Assembly (NCBI GenBank): GCA_009741485.1
Contig: CM019229.1
Coordinates: forward strand, 2,204,203-2,268,202
DNA from: Malurus cyaneus samueli
Lineage: Eukaryota; Chordata; Aves; Passeriformes; Maluridae
Reading direction: 5' to 3'
DNA: 64,000 nt
Made by a program: the position numbers and the translations under genes
Shown: positions 9,003 through 18,350 of the stretch, piece by piece
Layout: the number at the start of each line of letters is the position of its first letter
Position numbering within the stretch: the first letter of the stretch is position 1
The notes under the pieces: generated by a model
Told to the model about the DNA's origin: nothing
Seen by the model: only the letters and a program-made list of their open reading frames with translations
Databases searched by the model: none

Positions 9003-10366
9003 GTGAGCATGGGGGAAAGGGCTCCTACCACAGTCCCTGCTAGCTGGAACTGCTGGGAACCTGGGGATTCAGCCAGTCAGCTGGAGGCTGCTGTCACAGG
9101 GGTTGTGACATCTCTCTGCCTGCTTTAGCCTCTGGAGGAATCCCCTCTTCCAGCTGTAAAAGCCGCTGTCCTTCCACATCTATGCCTGTGCCTGTCCTGG
9201 GCTCTTGTGAGAGGATCTCCTGCTCTTAAATGAGCTTTCAGCCTCCACTGATAGAAAAACTTCTTGGCTTGTGGTGTGGCTGGTGGGAGCAAGCCAGGAA
9301 AGTGATGTCACTGAAATCTGTCTGACTGGAGGGGCCCGCAGCTGGTCTGAAGCTGTGGGGTGGGGCTGAGAAGTGTCCGGGGTGGAACAGCTCGGGAAAT
9401 CCCAGCGTGCCAGATTCCTGGAGCCATGCTGGGTGCAGGGCAGCAGCAGTGTGCGGATCTGGAGCATCTGGGGTGGCAGGGCAGCAGTGTGTGCTGGATT
9501 CCTGGTGCGGGTGGCAGCCAGCAGTGGTGTCTGGATTCCTGGAGCCATGCTGGGGTGGCAGGCCAGCAGTGGTGCTGGATCCTGGGGGTGCAGGGCCAGC
9601 AGTGGTGCTGGATTCCTGGCTGGGGGGTGCAGGGCCAGGCAGTGGTGCGGATTCCTGGAGCCATGCTGGGGTGGCATGGGCCAGCATGGGTGCTGGACTG
9701 GGTGCAGGGCAGCAGTGGGTTGCTGATCCCTGGTGGTGGCAGGGCCAGCAGTGGTGCTGGATTCTGGGTGGCAGGCACAGTGGGTGCTGGATTCCTGGCA
9801 TCTGGGGTGGCAGGGCAGCATGTGGGTGCTGGATTCCTGGTGGCTAGGGCCAGCATGGGCTGGCTGGCCTGGGGTGGCAGGGCCAGCAGTGGGTGCTGGA
9901 TTCAGCCAGCTGGGGTGGCAGGCCAGCAGTGGGTGCTGATCTGGGTGGCAGGGCAGAGGTGCTTTCCGGCACTGTGCGTAGGGATGTCACAGGGGCAGCA
10001 TAGGGTCACCAGCCCTCACCGCACGCAGATAACGGGACACTCCCGTGTAACTCAGCCCTGGGCTGCATACATGGAGCTCACACTGGATTATTGAGGTGCT
10101 GGAGGACAGGAGGATGCCTGTGGAAAAATGGGAGGAACAAAATAGGACTGTCAGGTGCTGATTTCTACCACTGTAGGCATCAGGACAGGGATGGGACTGC
10201 TGGCTCAAATCCTGCAAACCCCACGCACCTCAGCAGGGCAGGCTGTGGGGCCCGGGCAGGGAGGGTTGTTGGTGGATCACTTCACTCTGCACAGGTTTAC
10301 ATAGGCTGGGAGAAGGGAACCCTCCAACACCCCCATAACCTCCTCTCATTGCTCCTTTCCCCACAG
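9003..10366 (+). other. ARRDC1 intron 7 (right copy)
   Basis: This intron lies between exon 7 (GTGAGC donor) and the last exon (CTTTCCCCACAG acceptor). Its middle is the G-rich minisatellite at 9411-9965. The part from about 10029 matches the left copy at about 342-682. Around 9966-10028 the two copies differ strongly. Confidence 0.75.
9411..9965 (+). repeat. 35-bp minisatellite in ARRDC1 intron 7 (right copy)
   Basis: This is the same G-rich unit as at 1-300 (CCAGCAGTGGGTGCTGGATT), with many one-base losses and several longer variants (GAGCCATGCT and GCATCTG inserts). Unit spacing is irregular, in part because of sequence error. The true repeat number cannot be read from this assembly. Confidence 0.9.
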
Positions 10367-10431
10367 AAGCACCTCCATCCTACGAGCAGAGCTGCAGCAG
10401 TGCCAACTCCAGCGTCAGCAATGGCAACTAG
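10367..10431 (+). CDS. ARRDC1: ARRDC1 last coding exon (right copy)
   Basis: This completes the ARRDC1 coding region that starts with exon 4 at 7229. The G at 9002 joins AA here to give Glu, then APPSYEQSC, a serine-rich tail and TAG at 10429-10431. PPSY is the second PPxY motif. It is identical over 65 bases to 683-747. Confidence 0.95.
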
Positions 10432-12056
10432 CCCTGCCCTGCTCCGAGCCCCGCCGGCACTCCCGCCCTGGCACCCGGGGCACCTGCCTGTGGCAAAGTC
10501 TGGTACAGCACAAGGCATCTTCTTGTCTCTCTGGCTGCTTTGGGGGGGAACCGGCACATCCCGGCCTGGGCTTTTTGAATCTCTTTCTAGGGAGGGGGTA
10601 AAAAACCAAAAAGGCAGCCAGAGCAGCCTGCTGCGTGTAGGAGAGGTCTGGGAGCTGAAGTGTCCCTTGCCTGCTGCACCAAGTGCTGGAGGGCTGGCTT
10701 TGCCCCGGGTGGCCCGGGCAGCAGCGCTCCAGTGTGCAGCCAACACTAACTGCTTTACTATCCAAGCACCTGCGATGCTTATCTGAAACGCCCTGACTCG
10801 CACGGCTCTGCTGTCACTCAGGGCTGGGCTGCGTGGACTTTCTCTCCTTTTAGGGCCAGTGCTCTCCACCAATGGCTTTTGACAGCCCTTCCTCCTTGTC
10901 CTTCAGAGGTCCTAAGGGCAGCAGGAGGTTTCTTGGAGTGAGAGGTTGGAAGGTCAGGACGTTCTTTAAAAGCCAAAAGCACAAGCCTCGCTCCTACCTG
11001 AGCTGTGGGGGAGTGGCTGGCAGTGTGAGTGTGGCATGGGGGCTTGTGGGGGCACGTGCTGATCAGCCCTGGTGAGCTGTGGGTCAGAGCCTGCTGCGCC
11101 ATGGGATGCCCTTTCCCAGCACGGGTGGCTTTTCTCTGCAGAGCCCTGTGAGACACAGCCATCCTTGGTGCCAGGGTGACAGCACGGTCACTCTGCAGCC
11201 GGGCACCACATCATGTCCCATCTCCTGCCCTACAGGGAGCCCTGTCTCTCCAGACCACAGTTCCATGACCATCAATCACAAAACTCTGTCTGTGCTACCT
11301 CTGAGTCTGCCAGGGGCCCTGCCCGTGGGATCCCTTCCCCTGGACGCCCTCGGTGGGCTCAGCCCGGGCTGTCCCCAAGAGGGGCTGTCACTGCCAAGGC
11401 AGCACCCCGGCGTGCTGGGCATGGGGCTGTTGTGCCCTGGTGGGCTGGGTGTCCCCTGAGCCTCAGCAGAATGTACAGTGAACACAAAATGTGTGGGAAC
11501 ACAAACAGCTGCGCCTCGCTCACAGCCCCCGCTGCGCCCGGCGGGGAACAAGCTGGGTTTCCCTTGCAATTTTCTTTTTGGCTTTTTTCCCTCCTGCTTG
11601 TTTAGCATTGACTGCCCAAGGTGAGGAAACCACAAGCCACATCCTCCAGAGCCACAGGCGCCCAGCCAGGCTGGAATTGTGGCCTCCAGACCTTTGAGTT
11701 GGTCCCCACACGGCCTCGGGCTGGGCGGGCAGTATCTGACAGACCTTTAGGAGCATTTCCAGCTGCTGCCTCCTCGCTCAGCCACCTCTGCACACCCCTC
11801 AGGCAGCTGGGACAGCCCTGCTTTGCACTCTTTCTTTGCAAAATGCTTTTTTTTTTTATTTTTGTTTTTATTTTTTTTAAAGCATTGAACTGCTTTAGGG
11901 TAGCGTAGCGAAGGTGCCGTTCCGAGCAGTGCTGCACAACAGCACCGATGCTGATAGAGTGATTGTCATTTCCCTGCATATATAAATATATATATATGAG
12001 ATGAAGTTTTGTTTTTAATGATTGAATTCAGAAATACAAATTTTAATGCTGTATTT

Positions 12057-12062
12057 AATAAA
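12057..12062 (+). terminator. Proximal poly(A) signal of ARRDC1 (right copy)
   Basis: AATAAA in the same AU-rich context as at 2402. Confidence 0.6.
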
Positions 12063-14797
12063 TTATTCTAGAGAGAAATGCCGTGCTTTTTCATCCATTT
12101 CTGATTCTGATCCATATTCATGCCAAATCCAGGAATGCACCTTTGCTGATTTCTTAAAAATGAAGTGAGGTTTTTTGCTCTCACCAGGAAGGGTGGTGAA
12201 CTCTGCTGAGGCAGCTCAAGGGAAACCAACATGGCATGGCTTGACCACAGTGCCAGGCTCATAATTCCATCTGGCTGGAGGGATTTTGGCACCATGTGGG
12301 CATGGCTCTGGAGGGAGCAGCCACTGCACTGCTGCTCCCCAGGCCCTGTGCCAAAGCCAGGATTTGTCCAAGTGCCCTGGGAGAGTTGGGCAGCTCTTGC
12401 TGCTGCCAGGGCTGGGCTGGTGGGAGGAAAGGGAGAGCAGACTCTGCCTTTAGGAGGGTGGACCTGGCACAGCCAAGCTCTGGCTGGACAGGCTGGACAC
12501 CACCAGCCCCAGCCCTCTCCTAAAGAGCCATTTGGAATAAACTCATTAAAAGTGGAAGGAAGCTGCCCCCACACCTGCTGTGCTGATCCCATGTCTGAGA
12601 CATGCAGGTGTCCCTGCAGATGGCCTAGGTGTGATCTGTGTCCCACACACGAGGATCCTGCTTCACTCTCTGCTCAGCTTCTGCTTCTGCCCAGCTTCCA
12701 TGATTTCAGATCTTGCTTTGCCTGGTGTTTCCAGCCTGCCATGAGCTGCATTCTTCATCCACAGGGGGTCAAAGGCAGGCACAGCTCTTCCCCAGCGTTC
12801 TCCCTCTCCTCCTCCCTCCTCTCCCTCTTCCTCCCCCTCGGCTGAGGCTGCTTTGCCAGGCTCAGTCTGCAGCTCCTGTGGCCATCCTTGCTGTTGGCTG
12901 TACATATCCCTCAGTCCAATTCCACACCTCTGGAAAGATTCCTATGAACTGTCCGTCTCCTGGACCTGCTGGGCTGCGGCTCCTGCCCCAGCCAGGCTCT
13001 GGACAGGAGACAGGGCTGGCACCAGGATTGATCTCCCAGCTCCTCCTCCGTCCCTGGAGCTGAGCTGCTGCTGCTGTGTCCAGCCCTGTTTCCTTGGCTG
13101 CAAAATGGCATTGCTGTTGGGTTGCTGTGGCCAGAGCCTCTGTCCTCCTCATGTCACCTGCTTTGGGAATGTCCCTTCCCAAGTAGTGGAGGCTGTGGAA
13201 GAGGAGCCCAGCCGGCTGTGCCTCCCCAGCCCCCGTGCTGCCCTCTCCAGTGCCCTCCTGTCAACTCCACCTGCTCTCCCAAATTGTATTTGCTACAAAC
13301 TGCTCCTTGGGACCTCTGCTGTTCACAGCAAGAGAGGAAATGGGAACTCTTCACTGGGGAGGAAGCCCAGTGGCTGCTGTGGAGGGAGCAGGGAGGAGCT
13401 GGAGCTACACTTAGGGTGGGCTTCATCCTTCTGGGTGCCAGGTCTGCCCCCAGCCAGCTGCCCTACAAGGGCCCCTCTCAGCGCTGGGAGGTGGCTCTGG
13501 CCGGGCTGCAGCAGACGTCCTTACCTGGGCAGCGTCTTTGCTGTGCAGAGAATTGACATTACAATGACAATCAGTGTTTCCAGCCCTGGTGCCCTGCCTT
13601 GTCCTCCCAGGCTGCCCAGGGTAATGAAGCCTGGCACAAAGAGCCTGTCGGTGTTTGTTGGAGCCTTAGAAATGAGCCAGGACTGCAGGATGTGAGGGGT
13701 TAGGCCAGCTCTCCTGAACCCCCTGCAGGTGTGGCCCCAGGGCAAGTCCTTGGGGTGTGAGAGGGTTTGGATGAGCTCAGTGGGACAACTCCAGTGTTTG
13801 GGATTGGATTGTAGTTGAATTTGTTTACTCACCCACTCCAGAGAGGATCAATCCCTCTGTCTCAGTCCACAGCCTCTCTGGCTTCTACCTCTTGAAGTCC
13901 TGGGGAGCTCCTTTAGGCCCTTGGTCATCCATCTCTCTTGCTAAACACTGAACAAAGACAAAAAAAACCCCATTTTTCCTAACCTAGCTTGGGTAAAAAA
14001 CTTCAGCACACAGGAATTCATTCAAATTCCTGGCTCAGATTTTGAGTTTGTTTGAAATGGGGAGGGGGAGCAGTGGGGCACATGAGAAGCTTGTGAGTTG
14101 TTTCCAAACTCAGTGTTCAATGGAAAACACCAAAAATATCATCAGTCTGTTTGGTTTGGTTATTTTTTCCTGCTGCTTTTATGTCTTCATGGTTTGCTCT
14201 TGTCCTGCTTCCACATGTTCCACCTCTGTATCTTTGGTTTTTTCAGTGTTGTTTGTGTCCCACTAAACTCTGCTTTGCATCTGCTGTCCCGCTGCCTGCA
14301 GGAGTTGGGGAAAGGGGAGTCAGGGGATGCAAAGGCTTTTCTTTCTTTCTCTTGGACAATGATTCTTTTTTTTAGCTTTCCACTGAACTCCAGGAGTTTT
14401 GTAAAAATAAATATTTTCTGCTAGGACGTTTTCCTGTTGAGCCAGCACAAGACAGGAGATACAGGGTGTTCTAGGCTCCATTTGGGTTTTGTCTATATTT
14501 TAAAATATTTCCAACTATCTGCAAACAGGAATGTCCATCCCTCCTCCCAAGGACACTGTGGGCAAAACCCTCGAAGTTGTGCCTTTTTTGTCCCACTACT
14601 CGGGCTGTAATTCTTTATTCCTGTGGTTTCCTTTACGGATTTTGGGTTTTATACAACAATTTGGTGATGGCTCTGTACAACTAGACTTCTGTGCAATTTA
14701 AACTGGGTTTCAATGTAAACTCACAATGTTTACACGGCTTCTGGGAGTATTTTTGTCCTGGGTTTTAACCTCCCAAATGTAAAGAACTAGAAATGTA

Positions 14798-14803
14798 AAT
14801 AAA
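14798..14803 (+). terminator. Distal poly(A) signal of ARRDC1 (right copy)
   Basis: AATAAA followed by a T tract and a GT-rich element, about 2.3 kb upstream of the EHMT1 start codon. Confidence 0.65.
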
Positions 14804-15040
14804 GATGATTCTTTTTTAAGACCATGGGTGTTTTGCTCGGGGTGTTGATGATCATAAATGAATCCAGCGTCTGAACGCTGAGATCTGTGGTTAAAGTGGT
14901 TCAGGGCTTCAGTGGAGGTTATCACGCTGGAGCCAGAGCCTGGAGGTTGGTTTAGAGCCGAGGCTAAAGGAAAGCCATGGCTGCTCCAGCCCAGCAGGGA
15001 CTGGCGGAGTGGGGAGACCCACCGAGCCTGTGGTGGTGAA

Positions 15041-15278
15041 TCACAGAATCACAGAATATCCTGAGCTGGGAGGGACCCAAAAGGATCATCAAACCCAGCC
15101 CCTGTCCCTGCCCAGACCCCCCAACAGCCCCACCCTGTCCATCCCTGGCAGCGCTGTCCAAACGCTCCTGGAGCTCTTGCAGCCTCGGGCCGCGGACCAT
15201 TCCCTGGGGAGCCTGGGCAGTGCCAGCACCCTCTGGGGACACAAGAACCTTTCCCTGATCTCCAGCCTAAACTCTCCC
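15041..15278 (-). mobile_element. CR1 LINE 3' fragment
   Basis: It begins with TCACAGAATCACAGAATATC, the reverse complement of the CR1 3' end. It continues through the standard CR1 tail to ACAAGAACCTTTCCCTGATC and CCAGCCTAAAC. It is truncated at its 5' side, as most CR1 copies are. It carries no coding capacity. Confidence 0.9.
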
Positions 15279-15948
15279 GACACAGCTGATGGGAAGCTCC
15301 GTGGGCAGGTGCGGCTGGAAGGACGCTGCTGCGCCGGAGGAAGCGCCGGCGGCGGTCGGGTTGTGCTTCCTGCTGGCAGGAATCCCAGGATGTGGAGCTG
15401 CGGCTCCGCTCGCCCGGCTCGGGCGGGAGAGGGCGATGTCCGCCCGGCTGGAGCTCGGCGCGGCCCTGGAGAGGCTGAGAGGCGGCTCCGGCTGCCCCCG
15501 AGCCCCGAGCCCCGCTCCGGCTCACAGCAGCTGCTCCAGGAAAACGGGGAGTTCTGGCCCAGCACATCCCGTCCTCGCCCCGCTGGCGCTCGCTCAGGAG
15601 GGGAAGCGATGGGTTTGAGGTGGGCAAGAGCCGTGCCCGGTGGTGATGGGCTGCACAGGCTCTGTGTGTTCCCGGTTATTTCTGCTGCTTTTGGGAGCCT
15701 CTCCCCTCCCCGATGGTTTGGGGAGGTTTGTCCCTGTGGCTGCTGTGTCCCTGTGTCCATTGGAGAAAGACAGAGCGGCAGAAAATGCTGGACAGGAGCC
15801 ACCAAAGCCCCTCCCGGTGCGCGTCCAGCCTCACCCACCGCCCTCCTCCCTGTCCCGCTGCCACCCTGGGGTGCTGGCTCTGGTTTGCCGGAGCAGGGAT
15901 GAAGGCAAGGCAAATCTCTCTCTTTTGGTTTTCAGCCTGAGCCTGCCC
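15279..15948. other. GC-rich block B, present only in the right copy
   Basis: About 670 bases, GC- and CpG-rich in the first half, have no counterpart in the left copy, where homology resumes at 6235 (right 15949). Several open frames on both strands reflect the high GC content. I see no splice-flanked exon that I recognise. It could be part of the EHMT1 upstream regulatory region or an allele-specific segment. Confidence 0.5.
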
Positions 15949-16147
15949 TGGCCCAGCTCCAGCCGTTCGCTGGGTCCTGTCCCTGTCCCAGAGCAGAGAT
16001 CGGAGCTGCCCCTCGGGAGGAGCTGGAACAGAACTGTCCATTTGCCCACTCAGAGGAGCGGGGTGACAGCTGGGGCTGCAGGAGAGTGGCCCGAGGACCA
16101 AGGGATGGAGTGTGTCCCTACAGAGGAATGATAATAAATGTGTAAAT

Positions 16148-16155
16148 TGACGTCA
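16148..16155. promoter_or_regulatory. CRE-like palindrome TGACGTCA (right copy)
   Basis: A perfect CREB/ATF consensus lies about 980 bases upstream of the EHMT1 start codon. The same site is seen at 6434. Function is not shown. Confidence 0.3.
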
Positions 16156-17018
16156 GAGCACCCATAGGCTCCTGTTTCGTTCCAAGAAACACGGACTCCC
16201 CTATTCAGGAGGGCTGGTACAGCAGTAGCTGCCCATCCCTGTGTCTCCCTGGGGCAGGTGTGATTTCCCTGGATGGCTTCCGACGCTGTTGTGGGGTCAA
16301 GGAGCCCTTGCAGATGTTTATCTCCCCCCTGGTGCTATTTTCTGCTTTACTAGAGAGCTGTAAACGGCATAATTGTTTTACAACCATGGGTTTAGGGCTG
16401 GGGCATGGGGAGGGGCCCTGTGGGATTCGGGAGGGTTGAAGCTGTTGTTAGTGCTCGGGGTTTGGGAAAGGGAATAAGAGACTGGAAGTGACTCTTCTGT
16501 GGGGCAGGACCAGGGCAAGCTGCTCCCTCTGCCCCATCCCCGTCTTTAGGCGACAGAGACGCCAACAGCCTTGCACGAGCTGAGCTGAAAATGACACAAA
16601 TGTGAGAAAAACTACAAAAAGACGTGATTTTCAATAGTTAACTTTTTGGCAGGAGGACAGAGGGAATTTTTTACTCTTTCTGGGATCTTGCAGGGATTTT
16701 ATGTAGGTTTTTGGGCAAGTTCTGGTGCTGGGTGCTGCTGAAAGTTTGGGAAACTCATTATATGCTCAGTTGGGAACGGTAGCTGCACTTACCCCCGCAG
16801 TCTCGGGCTTTGTTGGGGCAGCGGGGGCTCTTGGTAGGAACAGTGAAGAGCCGTGGTTTATGGGTGCCGGTGCGGGGAGCGCGGGGTCCGTCCCCATCCC
16901 ACCGCTGTCCCCGTGTCACCGCATCCCCATCCCCGCTCCGGCTGTACGGCACCTCCCGATGGGCGCCGCCATGACGCCGTACGGACAGCGGGGCCTCTGG
17001 GGGCCGCCATGCTGCCGC

Positions 17019-17028
17019 GCGCATGCGC
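17019..17028. promoter_or_regulatory. NRF1 site GCGCATGCGC
   Basis: This is a perfect palindromic NRF1 consensus 105 bases upstream of the EHMT1 ATG. Such sites usually lie within about 100 bases of the transcription start of CpG-island promoters, so initiation is probably nearby. Confidence 0.65.
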
Positions 17029-17070
17029 CGTGCCCGACCGAGCGTCTCCATTGAGAAGAATGAGGGGCAA

Positions 17071-17080
17071 GGGGCGGAGC
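17071..17080 (+). promoter_or_regulatory. Sp1-type GC box GGGGCGGAGC
   Basis: A GC box in the 5' region of EHMT1, about 50 bases upstream of the start codon. Confidence 0.45.
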
Positions 17081-17102
17081 CAAGGCGCGAGGAGCCGCCG
17101 GG

Positions 17103-17112
17103 GGGGCGGGGC
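17103..17112 (+). promoter_or_regulatory. Sp1 GC box GGGGCGGGGC
   Basis: A consensus Sp1/KLF site 20 bases upstream of the EHMT1 start codon. Confidence 0.5.
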
Positions 17113-17132
17113 TGCGCTCCGGGGCTCCGGCC

Positions 17133-17153
17133 ATGGCCACAGTGGATGCCGAG
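17133..17153 (+). CDS. EHMT1: EHMT1 coding exon 1
   Basis: Seven codons, M-A-T-V-D-A-E, are followed directly by a strong donor GTGAGT at 17154. Human EHMT1 starts M-A-A-A-D-A-E as I remember it and likewise has a very short first coding exon before a very long intron. The ATG sits in a strong Kozak context (CCGGCCATGG) inside a CpG island, just downstream of ARRDC1 on the same strand, which is the conserved gene order. EHMT1 (GLP) is a nuclear SET-domain enzyme. It forms a heterodimer with EHMT2/G9a and places mono- and dimethyl marks on histone H3 lysine 9; its ankyrin repeats read the same mark. None of those domains is in this window: exon 2 lies beyond 64000 or was not recognisable. The call rests on seven residues, the splice donor and synteny. 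Confidence 0.8.
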
Positions 17154-17396
17154 GTGAGTGAGATCGGCGGCGTCCATCTACCCGGGCGGGGGGAAGGAAG
17201 ATGGGGGAGCGTGGAGTGGTATCGCCCAGGGCCAGGCGGGTTCTGTCGGAGGCCGGGAGGGGGGCCGTGCCCCCGCCGCCCCATGGTTCAGTCCAACTCC
17301 TCTGAGGGGAAGAATGTGGGAGCTGCTGCCATTGTGTGTAGGGGGCCCGGGACTCTGTATAAGTTACACCCCTCCACGCTGAGTCAGTGGTATGTG

Positions 17397-17647
17397 CCAT
17401 ACAGATTCCGGGGCTCCCCCCCAAGGCGAGCGGCGGTGCGGTCTTCGGCTCCGGAGGCGGGAGGGGGGAGCGGCGGGACCGCCATCCATGTTCCGGGGCT
17501 GCCCCATGCGGCGGGGCGGCGCTGGCGCGGCTCCATCCAGAGTCCGGGGCTCGGCCGGCGCGGCGGCGGCGGCGGCGCGGCGGGCCGGTGCTATGAGCCA
17601 TGCAGGGTCCGGGGCGGCGGCGGCGGGAGCCATGCAGGGTCCCGGGC
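17397..17647 (+). repeat. Five degenerate copies of CCAT-n-CAG-nn-TCCGGGGC in the CpG island
   Basis: Copies start at 17397, 17482, 17533, 17598 and 17630. Each is about 18 bases with CCAT, usually CAG, and TCCGGGGC (the last has TCCCGGGC). Spacings are 85, 51, 65 and 32 bases, so this is not a simple tandem repeat. CCAT is the YY1 core, and TTCCGG in the first two copies is an ETS core. Binding is untested. Confidence 0.55.
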
Positions 17648-17842
17648 CGGCGGGGCGGGAGGAGCCCCGCGGGGGGACCCGGGGCTGCGCATCCCGGCAC
17701 AGCCGCACTCGCCAGTTGGTGCTCCCGGCGCTCCGGTACCGCTCCTCCGGAGCACAGTAATAGTTCTGTGCCTCCCCTGAGCCGCGCCGACCCGCCCGGG
17801 CGCTCCTGAGAGGGGCCGGGGCTGCCCGCCGCACCGGGCATG

Positions 17843-18025
17843 TAGAATCAGTCATGGAATGGTTTGGGATGGAAGGGACCTAAAGATCCTGTCCCACCCC
17901 CGGCCGTGGGCGCGGACACCTTCCACTGTCCCAGGCTGCTCCAAGCCCCGTCCGGCCTGGCCTTGGACACTGCCAGGGATCCAGGGGCAGCCACAGCATC
18001 CTCGGGCTCCCTGTGCCAGCTGGGC
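17843..18025 (-). mobile_element. CR1 LINE 3' fragment
   Basis: It starts TAGAATCAGTCATGGAATGG, followed by TTTGGGATGGAAGGGACC, the reverse complement of a CR1 3' end. It runs on through GGCTGCTCCAAGCCCCGTCC to about 18025. It is 5'-truncated and marks the end of the CpG island. Confidence 0.85.
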
Positions 18026-18350
18026 CCGGCCTGGGGGTGGCCGTGTCCGCAGAGCCCCCGTCACCCCGCCGGGCTCGGGGGACACGGCACCGCCTGCACA
18101 TCCCCCGGGACAACGGGGGTGACCGCCAGCCGGGGCTGTGACCGAGCCCAGGGAGGCTCTGCCACCTGAAGGGATGTGCGGGCACACAGGGCTGCGGCAC
18201 CGGCTCTGTATGGCGGGCTCAGACTGCTGCCCCGGCTGTGGGAGAGAATATCAATTTGTGACAAGGTGTGCCCTCAGGTGAGCGCTGGAGCGCAGCTGGG
18301 CTGGCTGCTGGGCCTTCCTGCACAGAGAGCTGTGGGGGTGATGGCATGAT
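18026..18350. other. Unassigned intronic sequence
   Basis: GC-rich sequence between the CR1 fragment and the minisatellite. Nothing is recognised. Confidence 0.5.

Larger units (their letters stand above)
10432..14825 (+). other. ARRDC1: ARRDC1 3' UTR (right copy)
   Basis: This is the counterpart of 748-5225. It is non-coding, with AT-rich sequence near 11985-12065 and AATAAA at 12057 and 14798. Single-base losses relative to the left copy change all reading frames, so no open frame here is supported. Confidence 0.7.
9411..16560. repeat. Right copy of duplicated ARRDC1 3' end and spacer
   Basis: This is the partner of 1-7035. Compared with that copy it is shorter by about 29 bases between stop codon and first AATAAA, and by 88 up to the second. 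The losses fall mainly in homopolymers and are spread evenly. It is continuous with EHMT1 exon 1 on the right and with ARRDC1 exons 4-7 on the left, so it shows the true gene order. Confidence 0.85.
16850..17840. promoter_or_regulatory. EHMT1: CpG island at the EHMT1 5' end
   Basis: CpG density and GC content rise sharply from about 16850. They stay high through exon 1 and the first 700 bases of intron 1, then fall at the CR1 fragment at 17843. There is no TATA box near the start codon. NRF1-, YY1- and Sp1-type motifs are present, as is usual for a housekeeping promoter with dispersed initiation. Long open frames on both strands (the longest is 327 codons on the minus strand) are by-products of high GC. 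Confidence 0.85.

Noticed and set aside
683..10431. Two ARRDC1 genes in tandem
   Set aside because: The left copy has only the last exon in the window, lies next to a gap, and matches the right copy exactly in coding sequence with error-like differences elsewhere. A contig overlap explains this better.
16858..17841. 327-codon minus-strand open frame, the longest in the window
   Set aside because: It lies wholly in the CpG island, has low-complexity Pro/Arg/Gly/Ala composition, and competes with equally open frames on the other strand. High GC removes stop codons; no family resemblance.
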